In this document: piece by piece, positions 41,731 to 51,596 of the stretch
How the letters are laid out: every line of letters starts with the position of its first letter
Numbering within the stretch: the stretch's first letter is position 1
NCBI RefSeq assembly: GCF_016863515.1
Contig: NZ_BOPA01000033.1
Span: 62,001 to 126,000, forward strand
DNA from: Micromonospora gifhornensis
Lineage (GTDB): Bacteria; Actinomycetota; Actinomycetes; Mycobacteriales; Micromonosporaceae
Length of the DNA: 64,000 bases
Direction: 5' to 3'
Made by a program: the position numbers and the translations under genes
The notes under the pieces: model-generated
What the model was told of the DNA's origin: nothing
Seen by the model: only the letters and a program-made list of their open reading frames with translations
Databases searched by the model: none

Positions 41731-43464
41731 GTGGCAGCCCGGACGCCGACGCTCGAGACGTTCCCGCCCCTGCGCGCCTGGCAGCGCAAGGCGTTGGTGG
41801 AGTACCTGCGTCGTCGCAGCGAGGATTTCACCGCGGTCGCCACGCCTGGCGCGGGTAAGACCACCTTCGCCCTGCGGATCGCCGCCGAGCTGCTGGCCGA
41901 CGGCACCGTCGAGGCGGTCACCGTGGTCGCTCCGACCGAGCATCTGAAGACCCAGTGGGCGGAGTCCGCGGCCCGGGTCGGCATCCAGCTCGACGCCGCG
42001 TTCCGTAACGCCGATCTGCACTCCTCGGCCGACTTCCACGGCGCGGTGGTCACCTACGCGCAGGTCGGGATGGCCCCTCAGGTGCACCGGCGGCGCACCA
42101 TGACCCGGCGGACGCTCGTCATCCTGGACGAGATCCACCACGCGGGCGATTCCCGTACCTGGGGCGACGGGGTGAAGGCCGCCTTCGAGCCCGCGGTACG
42201 CCGGCTGATGCTGACCGGTACCCCGTTCCGCTCGGACGACAACCCGATCCCCTTCGTCAGCTACGAGCGCGGCGAGGACGGTCTGCTGCGCTCCCGAGCC
42301 GACTCGGTCTACGGCTACTCCGACGCGCTCCGCGAGGGCGTGGTGCGGCCGGTGCTGTTCCTGGCGTACTCGGGGGAGACCCGGTGGCGCACCAACGCCG
42401 GTGAGGAGTTGGCGGCGCGGCTGGGGGAGCCGATGACGCAGGACCTCGTCGCCCAGGCGTGGCGTACCGCCCTGGACCCGGCCGGTGACTGGATGCCGCA
42501 GGTGCTGCGCGCCGCGGACGCCCGGCTGAGCGTGCTGCGGGAGGCCGGCATGCCGGACGCCGGTGGGCTGGTCATCGCCACCGACCAGCAGGCCGCCCGG
42601 TCGTACGCCAAGCTCATCGAGCAGGTGACCGGGGAGAAGGCCGCGGTGGTGCTCTCCGACGACGTGGGTGCTTCGGCCCGGATCGCGACGTTCGCTGCCT
42701 CTGAGCAGCGCTGGCTGGTCGCGGTGCGAATGGTCTCCGAGGGGGTGGACATCCCCCGGCTGGCCGTCGGTGTCTACGCCACAAGCGCCAGCACCCCGCT
42801 GTACTTCGCTCAGGCCATCGGGCGGTTCGTCCGGGCCCGCCGGCCGGGGGAGACCGCGTCGGTCTTCCTGCCCAGCGTGCCGCACCTGCTCGGGCTGGCC
42901 AGCGAGATGGAGACCGAGCGGGACCACGTGCTCGGCAAGCCGAAGGACCGAGAGGGCTTCGACGAGGACCTGCTGGAGCGGGCCCAGCGGGACGAGCAGG
43001 CAAGCGGCGAGCTGGAGAAGCGCTTCGCCGCGCTGTCGGCCACCGCCGAACTGGACCAGGTGATCTTCGACGGTGCCTCGTTCGGTACGGCCGCCCAGGC
43101 GGGCACCCCGGAGGAGGAGGAGTACCTGGGGCTGCCGGGCCTGCTGACCGCGGACCAGGTCGCCGCGCTGCTGTCCAAGCGGCAGGCCGAGCAGTTGGCC
43201 GCCCAGCGCCGCCGCGCCGCCGACCGGCAGTCCGAGGCGTCGTCGGCTCCGGTGGCGGCCCCACCGGCCCCGATGAGCGCCGCCCAGCGCCGGGTGGCCC
43301 TACGCCGACAGCTCAACGCCCTGGTCGCCGCCCGCCACCACCGCACCGGTCAACCCCACGGCAAGATCCACGCAGAGCTCCGCCGCCTCTGCGGTGGCCC
43401 TCCCAGCGCCCAGGCCACCATCGAACAACTCGAAGAACGCATAGCCACCGTCCAGACCCTCTGA
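41731..43464 (+). CDS. SF2 DEAD/DEAH-box helicase
   Basis: 577 residues. Walker A TPGAGKTT is at 38-45, a DEIH box near 133-136, motif III LTGTPFR, and motif VI QAIGRFVRARRPGE. The two RecA lobes fill about 15-430; the C-terminal 140 residues are Ala/Gln/Arg-rich and probably bind nucleic acid or partners. GTG 41731 has GAGAGGAG 8 nt upstream. A conserved actinobacterial gene of unproven role, likely DNA repair or RNA processing. Confidence 0.93.
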   Translation: MAARTPTLETFPPLRAWQRKALVEYLRRRSEDFTAVATPGAGKTTFALRIAAELLADGTVEAVTVVAPTEHLKTQWAESAARVGIQLDAAFRNADLHSSADFHGAVVTYAQVGMAPQVHRRRTMTRRTLVILDEIHHAGDSRTWGDGVKAAFEPAVRRLMLTGTPFRSDDNPIPFVSYERGEDGLLRSRADSVYGYSDALREGVVRPVLFLAYSGETRWRTNAGEELAARLGEPMTQDLVAQAWRTALDPAGDWMPQVLRAADARLSVLREAGMPDAGGLVIATDQQAARSYAKLIEQVTGEKAAVVLSDDVGASARIATFAASEQRWLVAVRMVSEGVDIPRLAVGVYATSASTPLYFAQAIGRFVRARRPGETASVFLPSVPHLLGLASEMETERDHVLGKPKDREGFDEDLLERAQRDEQASGELEKRFAALSATAELDQVIFDGASFGTAAQAGTPEEEEYLGLPGLLTADQVAALLSKRQAEQLAAQRRRAADRQSEASSAPVAAPPAPMSAAQRRVALRRQLNALVAARHHRTGQPHGKIHAELRRLCGGPPSAQATIEQLEERIATVQTL

Positions 43465-43493
43465 CCAGGGTCCACCCGGCCGCGTGTCGCCCC

Positions 43494-43554
43494 GTTGATC
43501 AAGAGGTTTGCGTCGCGCTCACCTGGGTGTCGCGACGCAAACCTCTTGATCAAC
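43494..43554. repeat. Inverted repeat with 24-bp perfect arms (family B)
   Basis: The arm starting GTTGATCAAGAGGTTTGCG (43494-43517) is exactly complementary to 43531-43554, with a 13-nt loop. It lies between the converging helicase and DUF7455 genes. GTTGATCA-type hairpins are a class I recall from Micromonospora and Salinispora intergenic DNA; not verified here. Confidence 0.8.
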
Positions 43555-43572
43555 AAGTGCCGGGGTGGGCAG

Positions 43573-43613
43573 TAAGAGGCCGGAGGCATCCAAAGGATGC
43601 CTCCGGCCTCTTA
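43573..43613. terminator. Strong bidirectional terminator
   Basis: 19-bp perfect stem starting TAAGAGGCCGGAGG with an AAA loop, 19 nt from the family B repeat and 16 nt from the DUF7455 stop. Two long hairpins in tandem make this the strongest transcription barrier in the window. Confidence 0.85.
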
Positions 43614-43629
43614 TGTCGGGTTATGGATC

Positions 43630-43863
43630 TCAGTTGGAGATCAGGTCGGCACCACGCCAGGAGAACTCCGGGTCCGTCGCGTACCGCACGGTGATCTTCA
43701 CGAGATCCTCGGCGTACTTGTTGGCGTGGTGTCCACAGAACACCAACTCACTGCCACCCGCGAGGGTGATCCGAAGCTTGCCAGCGGCATTGCAGCGGTC
43801 GCACCGTTCATCGGCGGCCGGGGGGCTCACCGTCTCGGGCGGCGGCGTGAGGGTCGGGGTCAT
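43630..43863 (-). CDS. DUF7455 family protein
   Basis: 77 residues: a Pro/Thr-rich start, then ERCDRCNAAGKLRITLAGGSELVFCGHHANKYAEDL, with CxxC and CGHH as a probable zinc-binding set. ATG 43863 has GAGGAGGAAGG upstream; ATG 43896 would add 11 residues with a poor site. Conserved beside the principal sigma gene in many actinomycetes, role unknown. Confidence 0.88.
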   Translation of the reverse strand: MTPTLTPPPETVSPPAADERCDRCNAAGKLRITLAGGSELVFCGHHANKYAEDLVKITVRYATDPEFSWRGADLISN

Positions 43864-44044
43864 CGCCTTCCTCCTCTGGTCGTCACCGATGAACACTCTC
43901 TTCGGTCTTGGTCACCTATCGTGCAACACCCATGTCGGGCCTCGCCTTCCCTGTGTGCCCCCAGGGGACCGAGGTCACACCTGGCACCGACAGTGTGCCG
44001 TGCACCCAGGGTGCCACGTCAACGATCACATTCGTGCAACCGCC

Positions 44045-44077
44045 TGATCACCATCCGGCGTTGACGCCAGGTGATCA
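44045..44077. terminator. hrdB terminator candidate
   Basis: Outer stem TGATCACC/GGTGATCA and inner GGCG-TTGA-CGCC with a bulge, 30 nt past the hrdB stop on the minus strand. Confidence 0.55.
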
Positions 44078-44106
44078 AAACGACACTATCGGTTGACGAT
44101 TGCTGA

Positions 44107-45714
<1,608 letters not shown>

Positions 45715-45858
45715 GAATGACCTTCCGGAGGCGAAGAGCGAGCACGGCCGGATCGTCCGGCGCAGAGTGGTGCACCGTGCCGGGCGATGTGGTTGAGGAA
45801 CCCCCGTGTCCCCGGCCGACCGGTCGTTCGGTCGCCCGTGGCGCGTGGGCAGGGGTGA

Positions 45859-45864
45859 ATTGTA
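45859..45864 (-). promoter_or_regulatory. Possible hrdB -10 box
   Basis: TACAAT on the minus strand, the best -10 match in the 284-bp gap between hrdB and suhB, giving a leader of about 140 nt. No clear -35. Confidence 0.35.
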
Positions 45865-45998
45865 ACGCCGTCTGCGGCGATCATCCTGCGCCGCACGGCT
45901 GATCGGCGACCGGGGCCGCCGATTCGGTGTGCTTGTGGACTTTGTAAGGATGATACCCGCGTGCGACCCGGATACCCGGCCGTGCGGGAAGGGGACGG

Positions 45999-46817
45999 AT
46001 GATGGATCGCTCGTCGGCACCGGAACTGTTGGACATCGCGGTCGAAGTGGCCCGGAACGCCGCCGACACCGCGTACCGGATGCGGGCCGAGGGCGTCTCG
46101 GTCACGGCGACCAAGAGCACCGTCACCGACGTGGTGACCGCCGCCGACCGGGCCGTCGAGCGCCAGATCAGCGACGCGCTGCGGCGGCTGCGACCGGACG
46201 ACGCCATGTTGGGCGAGGAGTACGGCGCGGCGCAACCGGGCAGCGACGCCCCGGCCCGGGTGCGCTGGATCGTGGATCCCATCGACGGCACGGTCAACTA
46301 CCTGTACGGGCTGCCGCACTCCGCCGTCTCCATCGCCGCGGAGGTCGACGGCGAGGTCGTGGCGGGAGTGGTGCGCAACATCCACACCGGCGAGGAGTGG
46401 ACCGCCACGCTCGGCGGCGGCGCCTGGCGTGACGGCCGACAGTTGCGCTGCTCCGCCGAGACCGACCTCGGACAGACGCTGGTGATCACGGGTTTCGGCT
46501 ACGACCCGGCCCGCCGCGCCCACCAGGCCCGGGTGGTGGCCGAGTTGATCCCGCACGTGCGGGACATCCGTCGTCTCGGCGCCGCCGCCATCGACCTCTG
46601 CCTGGTCGCGGAGGGCCGAGCCGACGCCTACTACGAAAAGGGGCTGGCGGCCTGGGACCAGGCGGCCGGCGCGCTGGTCGCCGCCGAGGCAGGTCTGCGG
46701 GTCGGTGGCCTCGGTGGGCGCGCACCGGGCCCGGACATGGTCATCGCCGCCCCGCCGGCGATCTTCGCCCCGCTGCACGATCGCCTGGTCGACCTGGACG
46801 CCGACGGCGGACCCTGA
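45999..46817 (+). CDS. suhB: Inositol monophosphatase family protein SuhB
   Basis: 272 residues. Mg2+-dependent phosphatase acting on inositol-1-phosphate or related sugar phosphates. Metal-binding motifs are GEEYG, WIVDPIDGTVNY and AAWDQAAGALVAAEAG. In actinomycetes it can supply inositol for mycothiol and phosphatidylinositol. ATG 45999 has GGGAAGGGG upstream; a second ATG follows directly. Divergent from hrdB, a conserved arrangement. Confidence 0.93.
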   Translation: MMDRSSAPELLDIAVEVARNAADTAYRMRAEGVSVTATKSTVTDVVTAADRAVERQISDALRRLRPDDAMLGEEYGAAQPGSDAPARVRWIVDPIDGTVNYLYGLPHSAVSIAAEVDGEVVAGVVRNIHTGEEWTATLGGGAWRDGRQLRCSAETDLGQTLVITGFGYDPARRAHQARVVAELIPHVRDIRRLGAAAIDLCLVAEGRADAYYEKGLAAWDQAAGALVAAEAGLRVGGLGGRAPGPDMVIAAPPAIFAPLHDRLVDLDADGGP

Positions 46818-46892
46818 CGCCGTTCGGCGGTCATCATCGAGCCGGTCGTCCCGCGTCGACCCGCCGATGCCGGCCAGCCGGTTGAGAAGCGA

Positions 46893-46932
46893 CTCGACCG
46901 GGCGGCCGGTGAGATCCGTCCGTCCGGTCGAG
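46893..46932. terminator. Hairpin between suhB and the LytR_C gene
   Basis: CTCGACCGG / CCGGTCGAG, a 9-bp stem with a 22-nt loop in the 159-bp convergent gap. Confidence 0.5.
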
Positions 46933-46976
46933 CGCACTGTCCACGTCACGGGATTCGAGTGGCCGGGTGGCCTGAG

Positions 46977-47507
46977 TCAGTTGCCGACCGGCATCGGGCA
47001 GGAACCCGGCGGTGCGACCGGCGCGCCGAGGTCGCCGATGGACTGGTTGACCTCGGTGATGGTGGCCAGCTGCTGGAAGCCGTTGCCGAGCACGACGTCG
47101 ACGACGTCGTCCGGACGTTCGGCGTTGTACTCCAGTTCGGCGTCGCCCAGGAAGTACGCCCGCAACAGGTGGGCCGACCCGACGCCCTTCGGGCCGTAGC
47201 GCAGCACCGCCACGTCGTCGATCTGCTTCTTCTCGTTTGCTTCCTTCTCCACCTGGAAGTCGCGGTTGCGGAAGTCGTCGCCGACGCTGGCGGCCAGACC
47301 GGGGCGGTCGGTGCCGTTGTACACGCGGATCTTGACGTCCTTGTGGTCGCGAAGAGTCACATCGGCGCGGGGCCAGTCCTCGGGGCAGCCTTCGGCGGCA
47401 CCGGCGTTACTCTGGGTGTCCCGGACGACGGCGATCACGACGAAGACCAGGGCGACCACCGCCAGCGTGCCGACGATGACGAGTGCTCGCACTCGCGCAA
47501 AGCTCAT
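46977..47507 (-). CDS. LytR C-terminal domain membrane protein
   Basis: 176 residues. A short cytoplasmic start (MSFARVR), one membrane helix (about 9-30), then an extracellular LytR_C domain (DVKIRVYNGTDRPGLAASVGDDFRNRDFQV; VLRYGPKGVGSAHLLRAYF). It lacks the catalytic LytR-CpsA-Psr domain, so it is a stand-alone LytR_C protein linked to the cell wall. ATG 47507 has AGGAG 6 nt upstream. Confidence 0.9.
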   Translation of the reverse strand: MSFARVRALVIVGTLAVVALVFVVIAVVRDTQSNAGAAEGCPEDWPRADVTLRDHKDVKIRVYNGTDRPGLAASVGDDFRNRDFQVEKEANEKKQIDDVAVLRYGPKGVGSAHLLRAYFLGDAELEYNAERPDDVVDVVLGNGFQQLATITEVNQSIGDLGAPVAPPGSCPMPVGN

Positions 47508-47918
47508 CAGGGGCTCCTGGGCAGTGTTGGGTGGCGGCGACCGTCGACGGTCGGGCCGGCGGCCGTCTGGTACGCCGCTGAGGTTAACCGTTGTCCGACC
47601 GTCGCGTGGAAACAGTCCGACATGCCGGCGCGCCATCCGAGAACCGGGTAGTACTACCCCTATCTTCGTGTCGCCTGAGTCACATTGGGAACAAGTTCCC
47701 GTCCAGGGGCGTACATCTCAGCCACGAGGGCGGTATACATGCCTCGCCCAAAGGGGGGGTAGGGTTCCGCGCTCGCCGGGAGATTCTCTTGGCGGACTGG
47801 CCCGAGCGGTCGTCGGGTCGGGTGGCCGACACTAGCGGTGGCCGGCCAGCGGAACCGAAACAGCGTCGTCCGGCGTTACAACCGGAAGCGACAACATCGA
47901 AATGGGAGAGTGAAACCG
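47508..47918. other. 411-bp divergent region between the LytR_C and DUF4193 genes
   Basis: No gene found. Contains a perfect 14-bp palindrome GGGTAGTACTACCC (47646-47659), an inverted repeat GGGAACAAGTTCCC (47687-47700) and a run of seven G near 47753. Promoters for both genes are expected here. Confidence 0.5.
47646..47659. promoter_or_regulatory. Palindromic operator candidate
   Basis: GGGTAGTACTACCC is a perfect 14-bp palindrome; a second inverted repeat, GGGAACAAGTTCCC, lies 27 bp further on. Both stand in the divergent promoter region. The binding protein is unknown. Confidence 0.4.
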
Positions 47919-48215
47919 ATGGCCACCGACTACGACGCCCCGCGCCGGGACGAGGTCGACCTCGGCGAGGACAGCCTGGAAGAGCTGAAGGCCCGGCGTG
48001 TCGACTCGCAGTCGGGCGCCGTGGACGTCGACGAGGCCGAAGTGGCTGAGAGCTTCGAGTTGCCTGGTGCTGACCTGGCCGACGAGGAGCTGACGGTCAA
48101 GGTGCTGCCGATGCAGCAGGACGAGTTCCGCTGTGCCCGCTGCTTCCTTGTGCACCACCGCAGCCAGTTGGCGGTCGAGCGCAACGGCGAGTTGATCTGC
48201 CGAGAGTGCGTCTGA
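47919..48215 (+). CDS. DUF4193 family protein
   Basis: 98 residues. The acidic N-terminal half (MATDYDAPRRDEVDLGEDSLEELKARR) is followed by DEFRCARCFLVHHRSQLA and a terminal CRECV, a four-cysteine zinc-ribbon-like unit. One of the most conserved small proteins of actinobacteria. ATG 47919 has GGGAGAG 8 nt upstream. It sits near dut and the DUF3093/3710/3159 genes as in many relatives. No known function. Confidence 0.93.
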   Translation: MATDYDAPRRDEVDLGEDSLEELKARRVDSQSGAVDVDEAEVAESFELPGADLADEELTVKVLPMQQDEFRCARCFLVHHRSQLAVERNGELICRECV

Positions 48216-48425
48216 CCGCACGTACGACACCACCGCACAGCGGCGGCTCCCCGCAGGAGCCGCCGCTGCCCGGCTCGGCGAGCGCTGCGCCGATCGACCT
48301 GCTTCACTCGTAATGGGATGGCCGCCGTGCCGGCGGTCGTCCAGCCGGGGAGGTCGGGCAGTGGACGAACGAACCATCGGCGTGCGGCGGTGGCGTCACC
48401 GGGTGGCGCGCGACGGAGCGCCGGC

Positions 48426-49235
48426 ATGAGCGAGTGGAGCGCGGGCATCGACGACGGCGGTGCCGACGAACTGGGTACGACGGTCGCCGCCCTGACCGCC
48501 GACGACATCGAGCCCGCCACGCGGCGGCAGCTGCTGGTGCGACTGGTCCGGCAGGCCCGGGCCCGTGGCGTGGGCGGCCTGTTCAAGCCGAAGACGGCGC
48601 TGCGCTGGATGACCGACACGGTGGCCGAGATCGCCCCGCACGTGCCGATCCGTGACCTGGCCACCCTGCGCCGGCACTTCCCCGACCTGGACGACGAGGC
48701 GCTGGCCGATCGGCTGGTACGCAACGCCGCCCGGGCGACCGCGGGCATCGGCGCGGCCGGCGGGGGCGCCTCGGCCGTCCAGTGGACGGTCACGCCGACC
48801 CTGCTGTCCGCGCCGGTCCTGCTCGCCGCCGAGACGGTCGCCGTGGTGGCCATCGAGCTGAAGCTGACCGGGGAACTGCACGAGATCTACGGCGCGCCGC
48901 TGCCGGCCGGCGGTGCCCAACGCGCCGTCGCGTTGATGCAGGCCTGGGCCAACCAACGCGGGGTCAATCCGATGGTGCCCGGCGTGGGCATCGGCGCGGT
49001 GCTCGGCACGGCCGCCCGCCGCGAGTTGCGGGACACGCTGCTCAAGCGCTTCGGTCGGAATCTGACCACGCTGGGGCCCTTCCTCACCGGCGCCGCGGTG
49101 GCGAGCTACCTGAACCGGCGGGCCACCCGTGCCCTGGCCGACCAGCTCCGCACCGACCTGCGTCGACAGCGGCGCAGCCTGCCCGGCTCCCCGCCGACAG
49201 TGCCCGGCCCTCCGCCCGCGCTACCCGGCTCCTGA
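48426..49235 (+). CDS. Conserved hypothetical protein with Ala-rich hydrophobic core
   Basis: 269 residues. An N-terminal helical region (LVRLVRQARARGVGGLFKPKTALRWMTDTVAEIAPHVP) is followed by hydrophobic, Gly/Ala-rich stretches (ATAGIGAAGGGASAVQWTVTPTLLSAPVLLAAETVAVVAIELKL) that may insert in or lie on the membrane, and a basic, Pro-rich C-terminus. ATG 48426 has GGAG 8 nt upstream. I do not recognise the family with confidence; it resembles small membrane-associated proteins found near dut in Micromonosporaceae. Confidence 0.75.
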   Translation: MSEWSAGIDDGGADELGTTVAALTADDIEPATRRQLLVRLVRQARARGVGGLFKPKTALRWMTDTVAEIAPHVPIRDLATLRRHFPDLDDEALADRLVRNAARATAGIGAAGGGASAVQWTVTPTLLSAPVLLAAETVAVVAIELKLTGELHEIYGAPLPAGGAQRAVALMQAWANQRGVNPMVPGVGIGAVLGTAARRELRDTLLKRFGRNLTTLGPFLTGAAVASYLNRRATRALADQLRTDLRRQRRSLPGSPPTVPGPPPALPGS

Positions 49236-49254
49236 CCGGTCCCGAGGCGGGCGG

Positions 49255-49743
49255 TCAGCGGGTCGCGTCGCGGGCGGCCAGCAGGGCCTCGGCCAGCTCC
49301 ACCGGGTGGCGGGTGCTGACCACCCAGAACGGGGTGGGGTCGGCCGGATCGTCGAGGACCACCTGGACGGCGCCGGAGATCCAGGGCCGTTGCACGACGA
49401 AGGCCAGCGGATCGGCCCCGACGCCGAGCACCTCACGACGCCCGTCGGCGTCCAGGGCTACGACGTCGGCGACGAACCGCACCGGTAGCCGGGCGTCGTC
49501 GACCCGGAACTCGCCGTCGGTCACCGCGATCCGGATCCGGCCCAGCCAGGCCAGACCGGCGGCAGCCGCCGGCAGCAGCACCACGAACGGCAACCAGGCC
49601 CGTACGCCGGTCGCGCCCATCCACAACTCCACCGCGAGCAGGGCGGCGCTGGCCAGCCCGGCCAGCCACAGCCACCAGGGCAGGCGAAGCCGCTCGGCGT
49701 ACGCCGGCACGGAGGGTGCGGTGTGGGAGGGTGACACGCTCAC
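49255..49743 (-). CDS. DUF3093 membrane protein
   Basis: 162 residues. Two adjacent membrane helices near the N-terminus (about 20-70) are followed by a beta-rich soluble part with RFVADVVALDADGRRE and VLDDPADPTPFWVVSTRHPVELAEAL, the DUF3093 signature. GTG 49743 follows TACCCT by 7 nt, so it is probably leaderless. Divergent from dut, a conserved arrangement. Function unknown. Confidence 0.9.
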   Translation of the reverse strand: MSVSPSHTAPSVPAYAERLRLPWWLWLAGLASAALLAVELWMGATGVRAWLPFVVLLPAAAAGLAWLGRIRIAVTDGEFRVDDARLPVRFVADVVALDADGRREVLGVGADPLAFVVQRPWISGAVQVVLDDPADPTPFWVVSTRHPVELAEALLAARDATR

Positions 49744-49827
49744 TCATACCAGGGTACGGCGCGCGACCGCCGGGGTACCGGGCAGGATGGCAGGGTCACC
49801 CCAGCGCAGAAGACGAAAGAGGGAACC

Positions 49828-50358
49828 GTGACCGACGTGGTGCCCGTGCTGGTCCGGCAGCTCGATCCCGAGCTGCCGCTGCCCGCGTACGCCCATCCCG
49901 GTGACGCCGGTGCCGACCTGGTGGCGGCCGCCGACGTCGAGCTGCCGCCCGGCGGCTGGGCGCTGGTGCCGACCGGTGTGGCGATCGCGCTGCCCGAGGG
50001 GTACGTGGGCCTGGTCCACCCCCGATCGGGGCTCGCGGCCAGACTCGGCGTGACGGTGCTCAACGCGCCCGGTACGGTCGACGCCGGCTACCGGGGTGAG
50101 ATCCTGGTCAACCTGATCAACCATGATCGGGCTGTGCCAGTGAAGATCTCCCGGGGCGACCGGATCGCACAACTCGTTGTGCAACGGGTGGAACGGGCGG
50201 CCTTCCAACCGGTGGCCGAGCTGCCTGCGTCCGGACGCGGTAGCGGTGGGCACGGCTCCACCGGCGGACACGCCGGTCTGGTGCCGCCGCGGGCGACCGA
50301 CGGCGCGGACGGAAAAGATGGCACGGTGAGTGTGAACAGCGGAGGATGGACCCAGTGA
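49828..50358 (+). CDS. dut: dUTP diphosphatase
   Basis: 176 residues. Hydrolyses dUTP to dUMP, preventing uracil incorporation and feeding dTMP synthesis. The trimeric dUTPase motifs are present: AHPGDAGADL (1), PRSGLAA (3 region), GTVDAGYRGEI, and GDRIAQLVVQ (4). The C-terminal motif 5 is GRGSGGHGSTG, with an extra 25-residue tail. GTG 49828 has GAGGGAA upstream. The stop overlaps the DUF3710 start by 4 nt (GTGA). Confidence 0.95.
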   Translation: MTDVVPVLVRQLDPELPLPAYAHPGDAGADLVAAADVELPPGGWALVPTGVAIALPEGYVGLVHPRSGLAARLGVTVLNAPGTVDAGYRGEILVNLINHDRAVPVKISRGDRIAQLVVQRVERAAFQPVAELPASGRGSGGHGSTGGHAGLVPPRATDGADGKDGTVSVNSGGWTQ

Positions 50359-51005
50359 TCTTCTCCCGGAAGCGAGCCACGGGACGGCACGCCAGCGACG
50401 AGCGGGCCGTCGAGGCCCCGGACAGCGTCGAGGCGGCTCCGGCCGAGCCCGCGCGCGGCCCGTACGACGTCAGCGAGGCACCCGCCGGGGTGCAGCGACT
50501 CGACCTGGGCAGCCTCCAGATTCCGGCGGTGCCCGACGTCGAGGTGCGGGTGCAGGCCGATCCGCAGGGCGTGATCCAGCAGGTCGTCCTGGTGCACGGG
50601 CAGAGCGCCCTGCAACTCGGCGTCTTCGCCGCCCCGCGCAGCGAGGGAATCTGGGACGAGGTGCGCGAGGAGATCCGCCAGTCGCTGTTCAACGACGGTG
50701 CCGCCGCGCAGGAGGTGACCGGCGAGTACGGCACCGAGCTGCGGGCCCGGGTCCGCACCGAGGACGGCCTGACCGACCTGCGGTTCGTCGGGATCGACGG
50801 GCCGCGCTGGATGGTCCGTGCGGTCTTCCAGGGCGAGGCGGCGACCAATCCGGCCGCGGCCGGAGCGTTGGCCCGGTGCATGGAAGGGCTGGTCGTGGAT
50901 CGCGGGATGGAGGCCAAGCCGGTACGCGAGCCGCTGCCGCTGCGGCTGCCGCGTGAGGCGGGCGAGCAGGCCGCGGCGGCGGATGCGGCACCCGGCGCGA
51001 GCTGA
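50355..51005 (+). CDS. DUF3710 family protein
   Basis: 216 residues. The conserved core reads YDVSEAPAGVQRLDLGSLQIPAVPDVEVRVQADPQG and GIWDEVREEIRQSL, then DGPRWMVRAVFQGEAATNP. GTG 50355 has GGAGG 9 nt upstream and overlaps the dut stop by 4 nt; ATG 50346 has no room for a ribosome site. Always next to dut in actinobacteria. Function unknown. Confidence 0.9.
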   Translation: MIFSRKRATGRHASDERAVEAPDSVEAAPAEPARGPYDVSEAPAGVQRLDLGSLQIPAVPDVEVRVQADPQGVIQQVVLVHGQSALQLGVFAAPRSEGIWDEVREEIRQSLFNDGAAAQEVTGEYGTELRARVRTEDGLTDLRFVGIDGPRWMVRAVFQGEAATNPAAAGALARCMEGLVVDRGMEAKPVREPLPLRLPREAGEQAAAADAAPGAS

Positions 51006-51139
51006 GGCGGTGCGCACCGTCCGGGCGTACGTCGTCGGCATCGGGACGGCCTCGCGTCGGCGTACGCTGGCGTGAGCCGTCCCGGGGCGGCCGGATGCCG
51101 GCACGGGTCGGCCGGTGTGGAGAGGGTGACGCGGAGGTC

Positions 51140-51520
51140 ATGACCACCGACGAGGGTCAGGGTTCGCTGCGGCGGATGCTGCGCCGGTTCACCGCCAGCG
51201 AGGCCGAGATCGAGGCCCAGCAGTTGCAGCAGGAGAGCGCCCGCTGCGGCGGGGTGCCGGTGACCCAGTGCATGCGAGGTCAGGTGGTCTCCGTCGCCGG
51301 CCGGTTGCGTACCGTCGTCTACACGCCCCGGACCAACCAGCCGGCGCTGGAGGCGGACCTCTACGACGGCAGTGACGTCGTCACCCTGGTCTGGCTCGGC
51401 CGGCGACACATCACCGGGATCGAGCCGGGACGACACCTGACCGCGCGGGGGCGGGTCGCGCTGCGCGACGACCGTAAGGTGATCTACAACCCGTACTACG
51501 AGTTGGAACCGTCGACGTGA
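51140..51520 (+). CDS. OB-fold nucleic acid-binding domain protein
   Basis: 126 residues. A short helical start (GSLRRMLRRFTASEAEIEAQQLQQ) is followed by an OB-fold (QVVSVAGRLRTVVYTPRTNQPALEADLYDGSDVVTLVWLGRRHITGIEPGRHLTARGRVALRD). It resembles the RecG-wedge/tRNA-anticodon-type OB domains and probably binds single-stranded nucleic acid. ATG 51140 has GCGGAGG close upstream. Part of the conserved dut cluster. Confidence 0.88.
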   Translation: MTTDEGQGSLRRMLRRFTASEAEIEAQQLQQESARCGGVPVTQCMRGQVVSVAGRLRTVVYTPRTNQPALEADLYDGSDVVTLVWLGRRHITGIEPGRHLTARGRVALRDDRKVIYNPYYELEPST

Positions 51521-51596
51521 CGCTTGCGGCCCGGCGGATGAGAGACTGGCCGGACATCCCGGCACGACAGCACCGACTGCCTCGGAAAGGCGGGCG

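Noticed and set aside
46818..47918. tRNA genes in the gaps near suhB and DUF4193
   Set aside because: No cloverleaf with a GGTTCGAATCC-type T arm was found in these or other gaps.
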